Assembly (NCBI GenBank): GCA_964502215.1
Contig: CAZCUN010000009.1
Coordinates: 9,052-73,051 of the forward strand
DNA: 64,000 bases
Direction: 5' to 3'
Source: JAALLB01 sp964502215
GTDB lineage: Bacteria; Pseudomonadota; Alphaproteobacteria; Rhizobiales; Rhizobiaceae
Shown: piece by piece, positions 7,913 to 15,826 of the stretch
Numbering within the stretch: the stretch's first letter is position 1
Layout: each line of letters opens with the position of its first letter
Position numbers and translations under genes: made by a program
The notes under the pieces: model-generated
What the model saw: the letters and a program-made list of their open reading frames with translations, nothing else
Database searches by the model: none
Told to the model about the DNA's origin: nothing

Positions 7913-8641
7913 CTGTCTGAAATTTTTAGAGGCTCTGATTTACTCAAACAATATAAAGAAAAGTACAATGAGGAGTTAGGGGAGGCTTTGCACTTCATAA
8001 CTGTGCAAGCGACAAACTTGAGCTTGAGATGGAAAACTTATCTGGAAATATCTGCTTCAGGTTCAGAAAGAGTTGAGTTGCTAAATCAATCTGCTGGAAC
8101 GTTCTTCGCAGTCGTCCAAAGAAGCTTATTTGATGATTGCATCATGGCTGTTTGTCGTTTGACTGATCCTGCAAAATCTTCTGGGAAAAGTAATTTATCT
8201 CTATTCCACCTTATTAACACTTTAGAGGATGGCGAGCTGAAGAATGAAGTGAGCAGTTTAGTTGACCAAGCAAAAAAAGCCGCTTCTTTTCAAAGGAATC
8301 ATAGAGACAAGCGAATTGCTCACAGTGATCTTGAACTAATTACCAATGATTCAGCTATGCCTCAAATTGAGCCTGCCACTGCGGAGAAAATGAACTATGC
8401 AATCGAAGCAATTTGGGAGCCAGTACGCAAGATTGAAGCAAGCCTCGGAGACACGCACCTAATTACTGAATTGGCACCAATATCACGCGGTGCGGTTTCA
8501 CTTCTAAACTGCCTATATCGAGGACAGCTTTATATGGAGAAACTTGAAAGTAGTGAATTTGATACTGTGGAAGAATTCATTTCAGCAAGAGAAGAAATAA
8601 ATAAGGACTGGCTCTTGCACGGATATAAACCGAGAGAATAA
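7913..8641 (+). CDS. HEPN/AbiU2-like protein, probable defence or toxin-type RNase
   Basis: The protein resembles the AbiU2-like branch of HEPN proteins: an all-helical fold with FFAVVQRSLFDDCIMAVCRLTDP (about 64-86) then KSNLSLFHL and the HEPN Arg-x4-6-His motif in RNHRDKRIAHSD (R128/R131 to H137). HEPN domains with this motif are metal-free RNases in toxins and abortive infection systems; that this one cuts RNA is inference. There is no ATG near the N-terminus. A TTG lies at 7988, but GGAG at 7902-7905 is spaced 7 bases before an in-frame CTG at 7913, and the extra 25 residues (beginning MSEIFRGSDLL) look like real protein. Hence the CTG start is tentative; the stop is certain. It is flanked by TGTCGCAAAA inverted repeats and has no obvious antitoxin beside it. 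Confidence 0.7.
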   Translation: MSEIFRGSDLLKQYKEKYNEELGEALHFITVQATNLSLRWKTYLEISASGSERVELLNQSAGTFFAVVQRSLFDDCIMAVCRLTDPAKSSGKSNLSLFHLINTLEDGELKNEVSSLVDQAKKAASFQRNHRDKRIAHSDLELITNDSAMPQIEPATAEKMNYAIEAIWEPVRKIEASLGDTHLITELAPISRGAVSLLNCLYRGQLYMEKLESSEFDTVEEFISAREEINKDWLLHGYKPRE

Positions 8642-8672
8642 GTTTACTTGCAGGCTGTATAACAACAAATGT

Positions 8673-8700
8673 TGTCGCAAAAAGGTTCGATTTTGCGACA
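8673..8700. repeat. Perfect TGTCGCAAAA inverted repeat after the HEPN gene
   Basis: TGTCGCAAAA (8673-8682) and TTTTGCGACA (8691-8700) form a perfect 10-base inverted repeat with an 8-base spacer, 32 bases after the HEPN stop. The outer arm is the inverted match of the 7874-7883 repeat, so 7874-8700 is an 827-base unit with matched ends. It could equally act as a hairpin terminator, but no run of T follows. Confidence 0.55.
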
Positions 8701-8727
8701 GGTTTGCATCCACCTCAAACCCTCAAC

Positions 8728-8892
8728 TCAAAGAAACAACTTCACAATAGCAACAATTGCTAGTGTTGCGCCTGATCCAATCACTAAAAGATAATAGCGG
8801 TTTTCACTATTTATCTTTGACGTTTCAGCAATAAGCTTGGCAATTTCTGCTCGCATTTTGGCATCAGCTAAATTTTGTTCTTGTTCTGTCAT
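8728..8892 (-). CDS. Small single-pass membrane protein (54 residues)
   Basis: A short gene missed by common length cut-offs. The protein begins MTEQEQNLADAKMRAEIAKL, continues as a charged amphipathic helix (IAETSKINSENR), then a transmembrane segment of about 20 residues (YYLLVIGSGATLAIVAIVKL) and ends LFL. Similar small proteins with an AEIxKLxAEtxK helix and one membrane pass are widespread in proteobacteria and unnamed. AAAGG is about 7 bases before the ATG, and only 17 bases separate it from the parE stop upstream, so it looks like a third gene of the parDE operon. Role unknown. Confidence 0.6.
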   Translation of the reverse strand: MTEQEQNLADAKMRAEIAKLIAETSKINSENRYYLLVIGSGATLAIVAIVKLFL

Positions 8893-8909
8893 GCCAAACC
8901 TTTATGACT

Positions 8910-9200
8910 TTATAAATTTCGTTTTGGGTCTTGTTTACCACCAAGTATTTCGACAATCAGAATGCCTTCATCTGCTTGTTGATAATAAATTGCATGCGAA
9001 ACATATTCATAGCGGTTAAGACCATTTTTTATGTGTCCGTAATCATTACCCCATGTTGGATTATCTGCGAGCAACTGAAACCTTTCATGCAATCCCAGAA
9101 TATAGTCTTGTGCTATATCGAGACCAAAATTCAAGATGGAATATTCATAGATTTCATCAATTTTTGAGTCTGCATTATTTGTGAGCTGATATTTTCCCAT
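8910..9200 (-). CDS. parE: Type II toxin of the ParE/RelE superfamily
   Basis: A 96-residue toxin with the ParE fold: YQLTNNADSKIDEIYEYS at the start, the central LGLHERFQLLADNPTWGNDYG, and the C-terminal RYEYVSHAIYYQ strand followed by ILIVEILGGKQDP. ParE toxins usually poison DNA gyrase, RelE toxins cut mRNA; the sequence favours ParE by its DNPxxG stretch and its ParD partner. The ATG lies inside the end of parD (26-base overlap), typical of such operons and a sign of coupled translation. Confidence 0.88.
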   Translation of the reverse strand: MGKYQLTNNADSKIDEIYEYSILNFGLDIAQDYILGLHERFQLLADNPTWGNDYGHIKNGLNRYEYVSHAIYYQQADEGILIVEILGGKQDPKRNL

Positions 9201-9444
9201 TATCGCGCAACCTGCTTTCTACACGTTGTTTAATATCAAGAACAGAAGCTTCACTTACGCCACTATCAAGGCTATCCTCAATAAGGCCTCTCAAATGCTC
9301 TTCATTCAGTCTCCGCTCTTGATCGCGTCTGATAAGATCACGAAAGTATTCACTGTCATTTCCATAGCGTCCATTCTTGATTTGAGTTTTCACCCATTCT
9401 TCCATCGCATCAGGAATAGTAATTGTCTTACGCATCATTGCCAT
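9175..9444 (-). CDS. parD: Type II antitoxin of the ParD family
   Basis: An 89-residue antitoxin. The N-terminus (MAMMRKTITIPDAMEEWVKT) is a ribbon-helix-helix DNA-binding domain, followed by NGRYGNDSEYFRDLIRRDQ, the ParD signature helix, and an acidic C-terminal tail that should wrap ParE. The start at 9444 is chosen because AAAGGAG lies exactly 8 bases before it; a longer frame to 9474 has no ribosome site. ParD normally represses its own promoter with ParE as co-repressor, so the operator should lie in the 57 bases before the start. Confidence 0.88.
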   Translation of the reverse strand: MAMMRKTITIPDAMEEWVKTQIKNGRYGNDSEYFRDLIRRDQERRLNEEHLRGLIEDSLDSGVSEASVLDIKQRVESRLRDNGKISAHK

Positions 9445-9501
9445 ATCAGTAGCTCCTTTAATGCAGAATATCATATGATTAAAGTATGATGCAAATAATA
9501 C

Positions 9502-10494
9502 TTACTTAACCGCTTCAATCACCTTAAACCCATCGCGTTCTTGTAGCACTTTGAAGTGTCTGAAGACTTTGCTGAGTGTATCTTCGTAAGGCAGGTTTCG
9601 GTTGGCTACCATTAGCAATCTGCCGCCTGATGGTAGGGTTGATCCTGCTACTTGAATGAACTTCTTGCCTAATTCTGGATCAGCCGAGCGGGCTGTGTGA
9701 AACGGTGGGTTCATGATGACCCATTGGTAGGGTTTCTTTTTAAATTCTGTGGTTACATCGCACCAATGGTAAGTAACTGGCAGGTTTTCTGGTGCGTTTA
9801 AGTTTTTCTTTGCTGCTTCCAACGCATGATAGTCTGCTTCATAAAGTGCTAGTTCTGTGACTTTCTCGTTGCGCTTTAAAAGCTCGTTTGAAAGATAGCC
9901 CCAGCCTGCCCCTATATCTGCAACTGGCCCACCTAAGCGTTTGTCGAAGTGTTCGGCTAATAAGATTGAACCCTTATCTGGCCCATCACTTGAGAACATA
10001 CCTTCAGCTAGCGTGTACCCATCGACTTGCTTTATTTGGTCTGGCTCTGCCCAGTCATCACCAGATTTCATAAACCAAAAGACAACCGCATGGTGTTTTG
10101 AAAAGCTATCGGTGATTTCAGTTTTTTTGCTGACCCATTTGCGGATTGAGCCAATGCCTGCGGTTTTATCGCCCGCCACAATAATCTGCGCATTATCTTC
10201 GCAAGCATTCCAAGCGCGAATGATATTGGCTTCATTCACTTTGCGATTTCGACCAAGAAGTATGATTGCGCCTGATGGTATTTGGTCTTCTTCAAATTGC
10301 GGAACGACATCATAGCCACCCGTTTCTAGTTTTATGAACTCTGGTCTTAAAGATTGTTCGCACTTTAGAACCTGCTTCCACTCACTGTCTAAATCTTGCA
10401 AGTGCACAGCACTATACATGCGCCATTTTCCGCTGGGTTCTGCAATACCGCGATCAAGGGCTAATGTCAGTGCGTCTTTAAAATCAGGCTTCAT
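9502..10494 (-). CDS. RsmC-like class I SAM-dependent methyltransferase (rRNA guanine-N2 type)
   Basis: A 330-residue protein with the two-domain build of RsmC/RlmG enzymes, which methylate guanine N2 in ribosomal RNA. The N-terminal half is a degenerate methyltransferase fold (IILLGRNRKVNEANI). The catalytic half has SAM motif I VADIGAGWGYLS, an acidic loop LYEADYHAL and motif IV NPPF (VIMNPPFHT), the sign of an N-methylating enzyme. The precise target nucleotide cannot be read from sequence. It stands alone on the minus strand, between the parDE operon and the pnp terminator. Confidence 0.85.
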   Translation of the reverse strand: MKPDFKDALTLALDRGIAEPSGKWRMYSAVHLQDLDSEWKQVLKCEQSLRPEFIKLETGGYDVVPQFEEDQIPSGAIILLGRNRKVNEANIIRAWNACEDNAQIIVAGDKTAGIGSIRKWVSKKTEITDSFSKHHAVVFWFMKSGDDWAEPDQIKQVDGYTLAEGMFSSDGPDKGSILLAEHFDKRLGGPVADIGAGWGYLSNELLKRNEKVTELALYEADYHALEAAKKNLNAPENLPVTYHWCDVTTEFKKKPYQWVIMNPPFHTARSADPELGKKFIQVAGSTLPSGGRLLMVANRNLPYEDTLSKVFRHFKVLQERDGFKVIEAVK

Positions 10495-10510
10495 TCTCAG
10501 TTCCTAATGT

Positions 10511-10544
10511 AAAAATGGCGATACAGAAATCTGTACCGCCATTT
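10511..10544 (-). terminator. Intrinsic terminator after pnp
   Basis: AAATGGCG (10513-10520) pairs with CGCCATTT (10537-10544), continued after one mismatch by TACAG/CTGTA around an AAAT loop. On the minus strand the stem is followed by a run of five T (10511-10515). It closes the rimP-to-pnp cluster and separates it from the methyltransferase gene. Confidence 0.75.
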
Positions 10545-10611
10545 GAATTTTATCTAAAAGCTTTTCCCGTTTTGATGACAATCAAAATGATAAGGAAAGG
10601 CGACCAGGAAA

Positions 10612-12735
10612 TTAGTCTTCGTCTTTTTCTTCTACGATCTCTTTACCAGTTTCCTGGTCAACCACTTTCATAGAAAGGCGAACCTTACCGCGATCATCAA
10701 AGCCCATAAGCTTGACCCAGACTTTTTCGCCTTCTTTGGTAACGTCTGTTGTTTTACCAACACGCTCGTTAGCCAATTGTGAGATGTGTACAAGGCCGTC
10801 TTTTGCGCCAAAGAAGTTTACGAATGCACCGAAGTCTACAGTTTTAACAACCGTACCTTCATAGATTGCGCCTACTTCTGGATCGTCTGTGATTGATCTA
10901 ATCCAAGAAACAGCTGCGTCGATTTCTTTTGCAGATGAAGAAGCAACTTTTACAGTGCCATCATCTTCGATAGAAACTTTTGCACCTGTTTTTTCGACGA
11001 TCTCACGAATGACCTTACCGCCAGAACCAATCACTTCGCGGATTTTATCCGTTGGAATTTTGAAGCTTTCGATGCGTGGTGCAAATTCGCCAAGCTCTGC
11101 ACGACCTTCGGTCAATGCATTTGCCATTTCACCAAGGATAGTCTCACGACCACCCTTAGCTTGTTCAAGTGCGATTTTCATAATTTCTTCTGTGATACCT
11201 GTGATTTTGATATCCATTTGAAGTGATGTCAGACCCTCGGCAGTACCTGCAACTTTAAAGTCCATGTCGCCTAGGTGATCTTCGTCCCCTAAAATATCTG
11301 AAAGAACTGCGAAGTCGTCGCCTTCTTTAATCAAGCCCATTGCGATACCAGCAACTGGTGCTTTAAGCGGAACACCTGCGTCCATGAACGCTAGTGATGT
11401 ACCACAAACAGATGCCATTGAAGATGAACCGTTTGATTCAGTGATTTCTGAAACAGCACGAAGTGTGTATGGGAATTCTTCTTTCGAAGGAAGAACAGCA
11501 CGCACTGCACGCCAAGCTAGTTTGCCGTGACCGATTTCACGACGACCGGTAAAGCCCATGCGGCCTGTCTCACCCACAGAATATGGAGGGAAGTTATAAT
11601 GCAGCATGAAGTTTTCTTTATACGTGCCTGTTAACGCGTCAATCATCTGCTCATCATCTGATGTGCCAAGTGTTGCAACAACAAGTGCTTGTGTTTCACC
11701 ACGGGTAAAAACGGCAGAACCGTGTGTACGAGGAAGAACACCAACTTCAGCAACGATTTGACGAACTGTAGATAAATCACGTCCATCAATGCGTTTGCCA
11801 GTTTTGATGATTGAACCACGAACCACATCCGCTTGTACGCTTTTGAAAACTTCGCCAAGAACGTTTGCTTCATCAGAAGTAGATTCTTCTGTCAAAAACT
11901 CTTCTTTGGCTTTAGCTTTTGCCGCATCAAGTGCTTCATAACGCTCTTGCTTGTCTGAGATTTTGTAAGCTTTTTCGATGTCTTTACCGACAAGCTTTAC
12001 AACTTTCTTTTCAAGATCAGAGTGATCAGGCTCAACATGTTCACGAATTGGCTTACCAGCTTTTTCAGCCAGTTGAGCAACCGCATCAATGACAGGTTGG
12101 AATTCTTCATGGCCAAACATTACAGCGCCAAGCATGACTTCTTCTGAAAGAACGTTTGCTTCTGATTCCACCATAAGAACCGCGTCTTTAGTACCTGCTA
12201 CAACCAGATCCAAATCAGACTCGTCCATCTCGTCGATGTTCGGGTTAAGCACATAGTCGCCATCGATAAGGCCAACACGTGCGCCACCGATTGGGCCTTG
12301 GAAAGGAACACCAGAAATTGCCAAAGCAGCAGACGTTGCAATCATAGCAACGATGTCTGGGTTGTTTTCAAGATCGTGCGAAATAACCATACAAGTTACC
12401 TGCGTATCGTTCTTATAGCCTTTTGCAAAAAGCGGACGAATTGGACGGTCGATTAGACGACATACCAATGTTTCGTTTTCAGATGGGCGTGCTTCACGTT
12501 TGAAGAAGCCACCTGGAATTTTACCAGCTGAATAAGCTTTTTCGATGTAGTTCACTGTGAGTGGGAAGAAATCCATCCCAGGCTTTGGTGACTTGTCAGA
12601 TACAACTGCACACATAACCGTAGTTTCGCCATAAGTGACGAGCACGCAACCATCTGCTTGGCGTGCAATTTTACCCGTTTCAATTGTTAGAGGGCGACCG
12701 CCCCATTCTATTTCTACCATTTGATGATCGAACAT
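10612..12735 (-). CDS. pnp: Polyribonucleotide nucleotidyltransferase (PNPase)
   Basis: Phosphorolytic 3'-5' exoribonuclease and part of the RNA degradosome. The 707 residues contain two RNase PH-like domains (MVEIEWGGRPLTIETGKIA... and, after the linker, KTGKRIDGRDLSTVR...), the active-site stretch LGDEDHLGDMDFKVAGT, then a KH domain (IREVIGSGGKVIREI) and an S1 domain (YEGTVVKTVDFGAFVNFF). The C-terminal tail is acidic and short. It follows rpsO as in most proteobacteria. A stem-loop 25 bases before the start at 12760-12788 fits the leader hairpin through which PNPase and RNase III control pnp mRNA in E. coli. Confidence 0.97.
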   Translation of the reverse strand: MFDHQMVEIEWGGRPLTIETGKIARQADGCVLVTYGETTVMCAVVSDKSPKPGMDFFPLTVNYIEKAYSAGKIPGGFFKREARPSENETLVCRLIDRPIRPLFAKGYKNDTQVTCMVISHDLENNPDIVAMIATSAALAISGVPFQGPIGGARVGLIDGDYVLNPNIDEMDESDLDLVVAGTKDAVLMVESEANVLSEEVMLGAVMFGHEEFQPVIDAVAQLAEKAGKPIREHVEPDHSDLEKKVVKLVGKDIEKAYKISDKQERYEALDAAKAKAKEEFLTEESTSDEANVLGEVFKSVQADVVRGSIIKTGKRIDGRDLSTVRQIVAEVGVLPRTHGSAVFTRGETQALVVATLGTSDDEQMIDALTGTYKENFMLHYNFPPYSVGETGRMGFTGRREIGHGKLAWRAVRAVLPSKEEFPYTLRAVSEITESNGSSSMASVCGTSLAFMDAGVPLKAPVAGIAMGLIKEGDDFAVLSDILGDEDHLGDMDFKVAGTAEGLTSLQMDIKITGITEEIMKIALEQAKGGRETILGEMANALTEGRAELGEFAPRIESFKIPTDKIREVIGSGGKVIREIVEKTGAKVSIEDDGTVKVASSSAKEIDAAVSWIRSITDDPEVGAIYEGTVVKTVDFGAFVNFFGAKDGLVHISQLANERVGKTTDVTKEGEKVWVKLMGFDDRGKVRLSMKVVDQETGKEIVEEKDED

Positions 12736-12759
12736 ATATTTTCCTTAATACATACATAG

Positions 12760-12788
12760 GCATCAAATCTCTTCATTAGATGTGATGC
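12760..12788 (-). promoter_or_regulatory. Leader stem-loop of pnp
   Basis: On the minus strand GCATCACATCT pairs with AGATTTGATGC (10 of 11 pairs) around a 7-base loop, 24 bases before the pnp ATG. Position and shape resemble the RNase III-cut leader hairpin used for PNPase autoregulation in enterobacteria; that it works this way here is inference. Confidence 0.45.
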
Positions 12789-12940
12789 TTTTTGCCGTGT
12801 GACATTTGGCTTTATTATCTTAACGGGCAAGACAACGAGGGGTTCTGATTGTTTGAAAAATGAACCGCTTGCAATCCTGCCCAATCATCGAGCCAGTTAC
12901 ATACTGCGTTTATCTGGGTCACACGGTTGAAGCCCTGAAA

Positions 12941-12975
12941 AACGAAAGCGGCGCAAGCCGTAAAAGCTTGCGCCG
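12941..12975 (-). terminator. Intrinsic terminator/attenuator between rpsO and pnp
   Basis: CGGCGCAAGC and GCTTGCGCCG form a perfect 10-base stem (12949-12958 with 12966-12975), loop 7 bases. On the minus strand it begins 8 bases after the rpsO stop and is followed by CTTTCGTTTTTC. It should end most rpsO transcripts and let only part read into pnp, as at the E. coli rpsO t1 site. Confidence 0.85.
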
Positions 12976-12982
12976 GAATTCT

Positions 12983-13252
12983 TTATCGACGGATGCCGAG
13001 GCTGGTAATCAGAGACTTATAACGCTCTTCGTCTTTTGCTCTTGTATAATCAAGAAGACGGCGACGTTGAGAAACCATTTTCAAAAGACCACGACGTGAG
13101 TGGTTGTCTTTTTTGTGGCCTTTAAAATGCTCTGTTAGATTTTTGATGCGCTCGGTCAAAACAGCGACCTGCACTTCTGGTGAACCAGTATCACCTTGTT
13201 TTGTTGCATATTCTTTTACAAGCTCAGCTTTGCGCTCTGGCGTAATCGACAT
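12983..13252 (-). CDS. rpsO: 30S ribosomal protein S15
   Basis: Primary 16S rRNA-binding protein of the small subunit. 89 residues starting MSITPERKAELVKEYA; the conserved GDTGSPEVQVAVLTERI, HFKGHKKDNHSRRGLL and LVSQRRR-like (MVSQRRRLLDY) stretches are intact. It lies upstream of pnp with a strong terminator between them. In most relatives truB is directly upstream; here a DUF3179 gene with its own terminator intervenes, so rpsO probably has its own promoter in 13253-13346. Confidence 0.97.
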   Translation of the reverse strand: MSITPERKAELVKEYATKQGDTGSPEVQVAVLTERIKNLTEHFKGHKKDNHSRRGLLKMVSQRRRLLDYTRAKDEERYKSLITSLGIRR

Positions 13253-13346
13253 CGGCTTATCTTTCTATTGTAGAAAACCTTATGGCTTTCGGAAGTTTTT
13301 CGTCGCCAACTGCCAAGATGTCGTCCAGCAGTGGCCTAAATATAGA

Positions 13347-13370
13347 AAACGGGCTTTTATGAGCCCGTTT
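13347..13370 (-). terminator. Intrinsic terminator after the DUF3179 gene
   Basis: AAACGGGCT (13347-13355) and AGCCCGTTT (13362-13370) form a perfect 9-base stem with a 6-base loop. On the minus strand it lies 59 bases after the DUF3179 stop and is followed by a T-rich stretch (TCTATATTT). It insulates rpsO from the genes upstream. Confidence 0.75.
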
Positions 13371-13429
13371 CTGCGTGTTCTATAGTTGATTTTGATGAAT
13401 ATGGCTAGTCTTTTGTTTGCTCTAAAATT

Positions 13430-14794
13430 TTAGTTTAATTTGGCAACTTCACCTTGCTTGCCATAGTAATTCTCCCAAGCAAACCAGAAACCAATATGCC
13501 CTGCTAGGCGGTTTAGTTTTTTACCGTTTTCTGCGACCAAAGCATTTTCTGTTACTTTCCAAATTTGATCATTACCAGAGATTTTTGTGACATCATCTGT
13601 TTTTGAAAATTCAATGCCATTTGAATTATAAGCACGTACTGTTCTGCTTGCTTCATCGCCTACAAGAACCAGCTTTTGACTACCGGCGCTGTCATTTATT
13701 ACCTTACCGCCTTTGAAGAATTTAATTGGCCAAGCTTTTTTAACATCACCTTCACGCAATGAAAAAACATAGTCTTTTGCCTTGTGAATAGATGTATCAA
13801 CTTGAACTGGGAACATAAGGTCATCACTTGCCCAGTAATTTGCGTAAGCAACACCAGAGCCATAATCACGCTGATAACCTGTCTCAACAGAAATGACTTT
13901 AGTTGTGGGGTTTTCCTCTTGCCATTTTTCCCAAGTCGTAATGACAACCGGACGCACTTTTAGCTCTATGCCTGAGTTTGCCAAAGTGCCTGCAACTGGC
14001 TTTCCTGTGAATTGATTCCAAAGAGAATGCGTATAGGTATCATACATTAGTTTATTAGAACGGTAGAGAAAGCCAGAAGACCCAAGCGTTAAGTGATGAG
14101 GAAAACCTTCAACTTTGGTTTCATACAAAATTCCTGAACCACAAAGCGTACAATAGGCAAGGCTTACAGGCACACCGCCAATGATATCGTTAAACATTTC
14201 ATGCCAATCCAGAATTCGAAGTGGATAAGCCCGCGCATCGCCATTGATATTGACGCCAAATACTAAGTCATCAGCCAACATATAAGTTGCTTCATCGCGA
14301 GTTAGAAGCTTAGGGTTGGTAAGCGCTGGTATGCCGTCTTTTACCACACCACCCCAAGTTATTTCTTCAACTCTGATATTATAATCGCGACCTCCCCCAA
14401 GAAAAAGTTGGAAATTGCCATCTATGCTTTTGTGAATATCCGCGTGAATTTCATTAAAACCTTCAAAAGGTTTTATTTGAGAATTGCGCTCTTGCCAAAG
14501 CATCCATTTCTCCCAGTCACGACCAAATTTTTCGCCCGTGATTTCATCTAATACATCAGCAACAGCATGAGAGCTTGGTGAGAACCTCATTGCCAAAATA
14601 AGAACGCCTACACTATCAAGGTTTTTGCGTTTCTTAAAATACTCAAGTGCAAATTCGACCTTGGCATTGTCACCCTTATCAAATAGATCACGTGCCTTTT
14701 CAACAACCTCAGTTTCAGCGAAACTTAAAGTGGCATGGAGCAATGATGCAGTAAAAATTATAGTGCCAATAATCTTGGTGAGAAATGAATTCAT
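13430..14794 (-). CDS. DUF3179 domain-containing exported protein
   Basis: A 454-residue protein with a signal peptide (MNSFLTKIIGTIIFTASLLHATLSF cut near AE; described in parts: basic start, hydrophobic core, Ala-rich end). The mature part is a DUF3179 domain: WHEMFND, the Cys pair YCTLCGSG, then LYRSNKLMYD and SLWNQFTG. The Cys pair and invariant aromatic residues suggest metal or haem binding, but no function is proven for the family. The start at 14794 has AGAGG 8 bases upstream; the frame itself is open to 14848. It interrupts the usual truB-rpsO-pnp order and carries its own terminator. Confidence 0.85.
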   Translation of the reverse strand: MNSFLTKIIGTIIFTASLLHATLSFAETEVVEKARDLFDKGDNAKVEFALEYFKKRKNLDSVGVLILAMRFSPSSHAVADVLDEITGEKFGRDWEKWMLWQERNSQIKPFEGFNEIHADIHKSIDGNFQLFLGGGRDYNIRVEEITWGGVVKDGIPALTNPKLLTRDEATYMLADDLVFGVNINGDARAYPLRILDWHEMFNDIIGGVPVSLAYCTLCGSGILYETKVEGFPHHLTLGSSGFLYRSNKLMYDTYTHSLWNQFTGKPVAGTLANSGIELKVRPVVITTWEKWQEENPTTKVISVETGYQRDYGSGVAYANYWASDDLMFPVQVDTSIHKAKDYVFSLREGDVKKAWPIKFFKGGKVINDSAGSQKLVLVGDEASRTVRAYNSNGIEFSKTDDVTKISGNDQIWKVTENALVAENGKKLNRLAGHIGFWFAWENYYGKQGEVAKLN

Positions 14795-14892
14795 AAAAAG
14801 AGCCTCTTTTAAATATTTTTCAAGTATCATAAAAAAGCACCTCATCACGGTCGAATGTATTTTTTGTGATGATTGATAGATGTTTTCAATTT

Positions 14893-15816
14893 CTAAACAA
14901 AAGAGTTTTGAAACACTCGCTTAGGCTTAAACTGACCTTTATCGACCTCACCAATTGCGATAAGTTCGTCATTGTTTGAAGCGAAAGCTTCATCAGCTTG
15001 AGCAATTGCGTCGCGCCCACGCAACACGATTGAATTACCAAGGCGTAACCGATGTACTTGCTCTTTAGTTACCTGCACTTCGATAACGTCATCGAGCGCT
15101 GTGCCCGTTGTGAAAAGCTCTGCGTCAAGTTTTTCAATCTCACCTTCTAACTCAAGTAGTTTTTCAAGTGGGATTAAATCTTCTTCCAAGAAAGGCGCAA
15201 CGGAAGTTCTTCGTAATTCTGTAATGTGACCAAAACATTCAAGATCAAGCCCCATGTCGCGTGCGAGTGAGCGTACATAAGTACCTTTTCCGCATAGGAC
15301 TTCGAAGGTTGCGGTATCATCTGTATTTTCGACCAGTGTCAAAGTTTCTATTTGAACAAGTCGAGATTTGATTTCCATCTCTTCGCCATCACGCGCGCGT
15401 TTATAAGCGCGTTCGCCATCAATTTTAACGGCTGAAAATTGTGGCGGGACTTGTTCTATTTCGCCTGTGTATTTTGGTAGGAGCGCGATAATTTCTTGCC
15501 TGGAAGGGCGTTTATCAGATTGGTTTGTGACCTCACCTGCCAAATCATCTGTATTGGTTTGCGCACCCCAAGTGACGGTAAAGCGATATGTCTTTTGACC
15601 ATCCATAATGTAAGGCACAGTTCTGGTCGCTTCTCCAAGAGCCAACGGCAACATGCCAGAAGCTAATGGGTCGAGCGTACCAGCGTGCCCTGCTTTTGCA
15701 GCTTGATAGAGCCATTTGATTTTTGAAACACATTGCGTAGAGCCGATGCCAACGGGTTTATCTAAAATTACCCAACCAGAAATCGGGCGGCCTTTTTTCT
15801 TGCGTTGGCGGCTCAT
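14893..15816 (-). CDS. truB: tRNA pseudouridine(55) synthase TruB
   Basis: Makes pseudouridine 55 in the T-loop of tRNAs. GWVILDKPVGIGST starts the fold, AGHAGTLDPLASGMLPLALGEAT holds the catalytic Asp (GTLDP), and KGTYVRSLARDMG is the conserved C-terminal motif. A PUA-like tail follows. The start is placed at 15816 (MSRQRKKKGRP), with GAGG 8 bases upstream; the frame extends to 15849 but that extension is read from a REP-like repeat. Part of the nusA-infB cluster. Confidence 0.95.
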   Translation of the reverse strand: MSRQRKKKGRPISGWVILDKPVGIGSTQCVSKIKWLYQAAKAGHAGTLDPLASGMLPLALGEATRTVPYIMDGQKTYRFTVTWGAQTNTDDLAGEVTNQSDKRPSRQEIIALLPKYTGEIEQVPPQFSAVKIDGERAYKRARDGEEMEIKSRLVQIETLTLVENTDDTATFEVLCGKGTYVRSLARDMGLDLECFGHITELRRTSVAPFLEEDLIPLEKLLELEGEIEKLDAELFTTGTALDDVIEVQVTKEQVHRLRLGNSIVLRGRDAIAQADEAFASNNDELIAIGEVDKGQFKPKRVFQNSFV

Positions 15817-15826
15817 TGGCAAACCC

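Noticed and set aside
10561..10600. Second hairpin (TTTTGAT/ATCAAAA) after pnp
   Set aside because: Short A/T stem with no T-run; the stronger terminator 20 bases further explains the end.
12860..13099. 79-residue plus-strand ORF
   Set aside because: Antisense to rpsO and its terminator, with no family resemblance.
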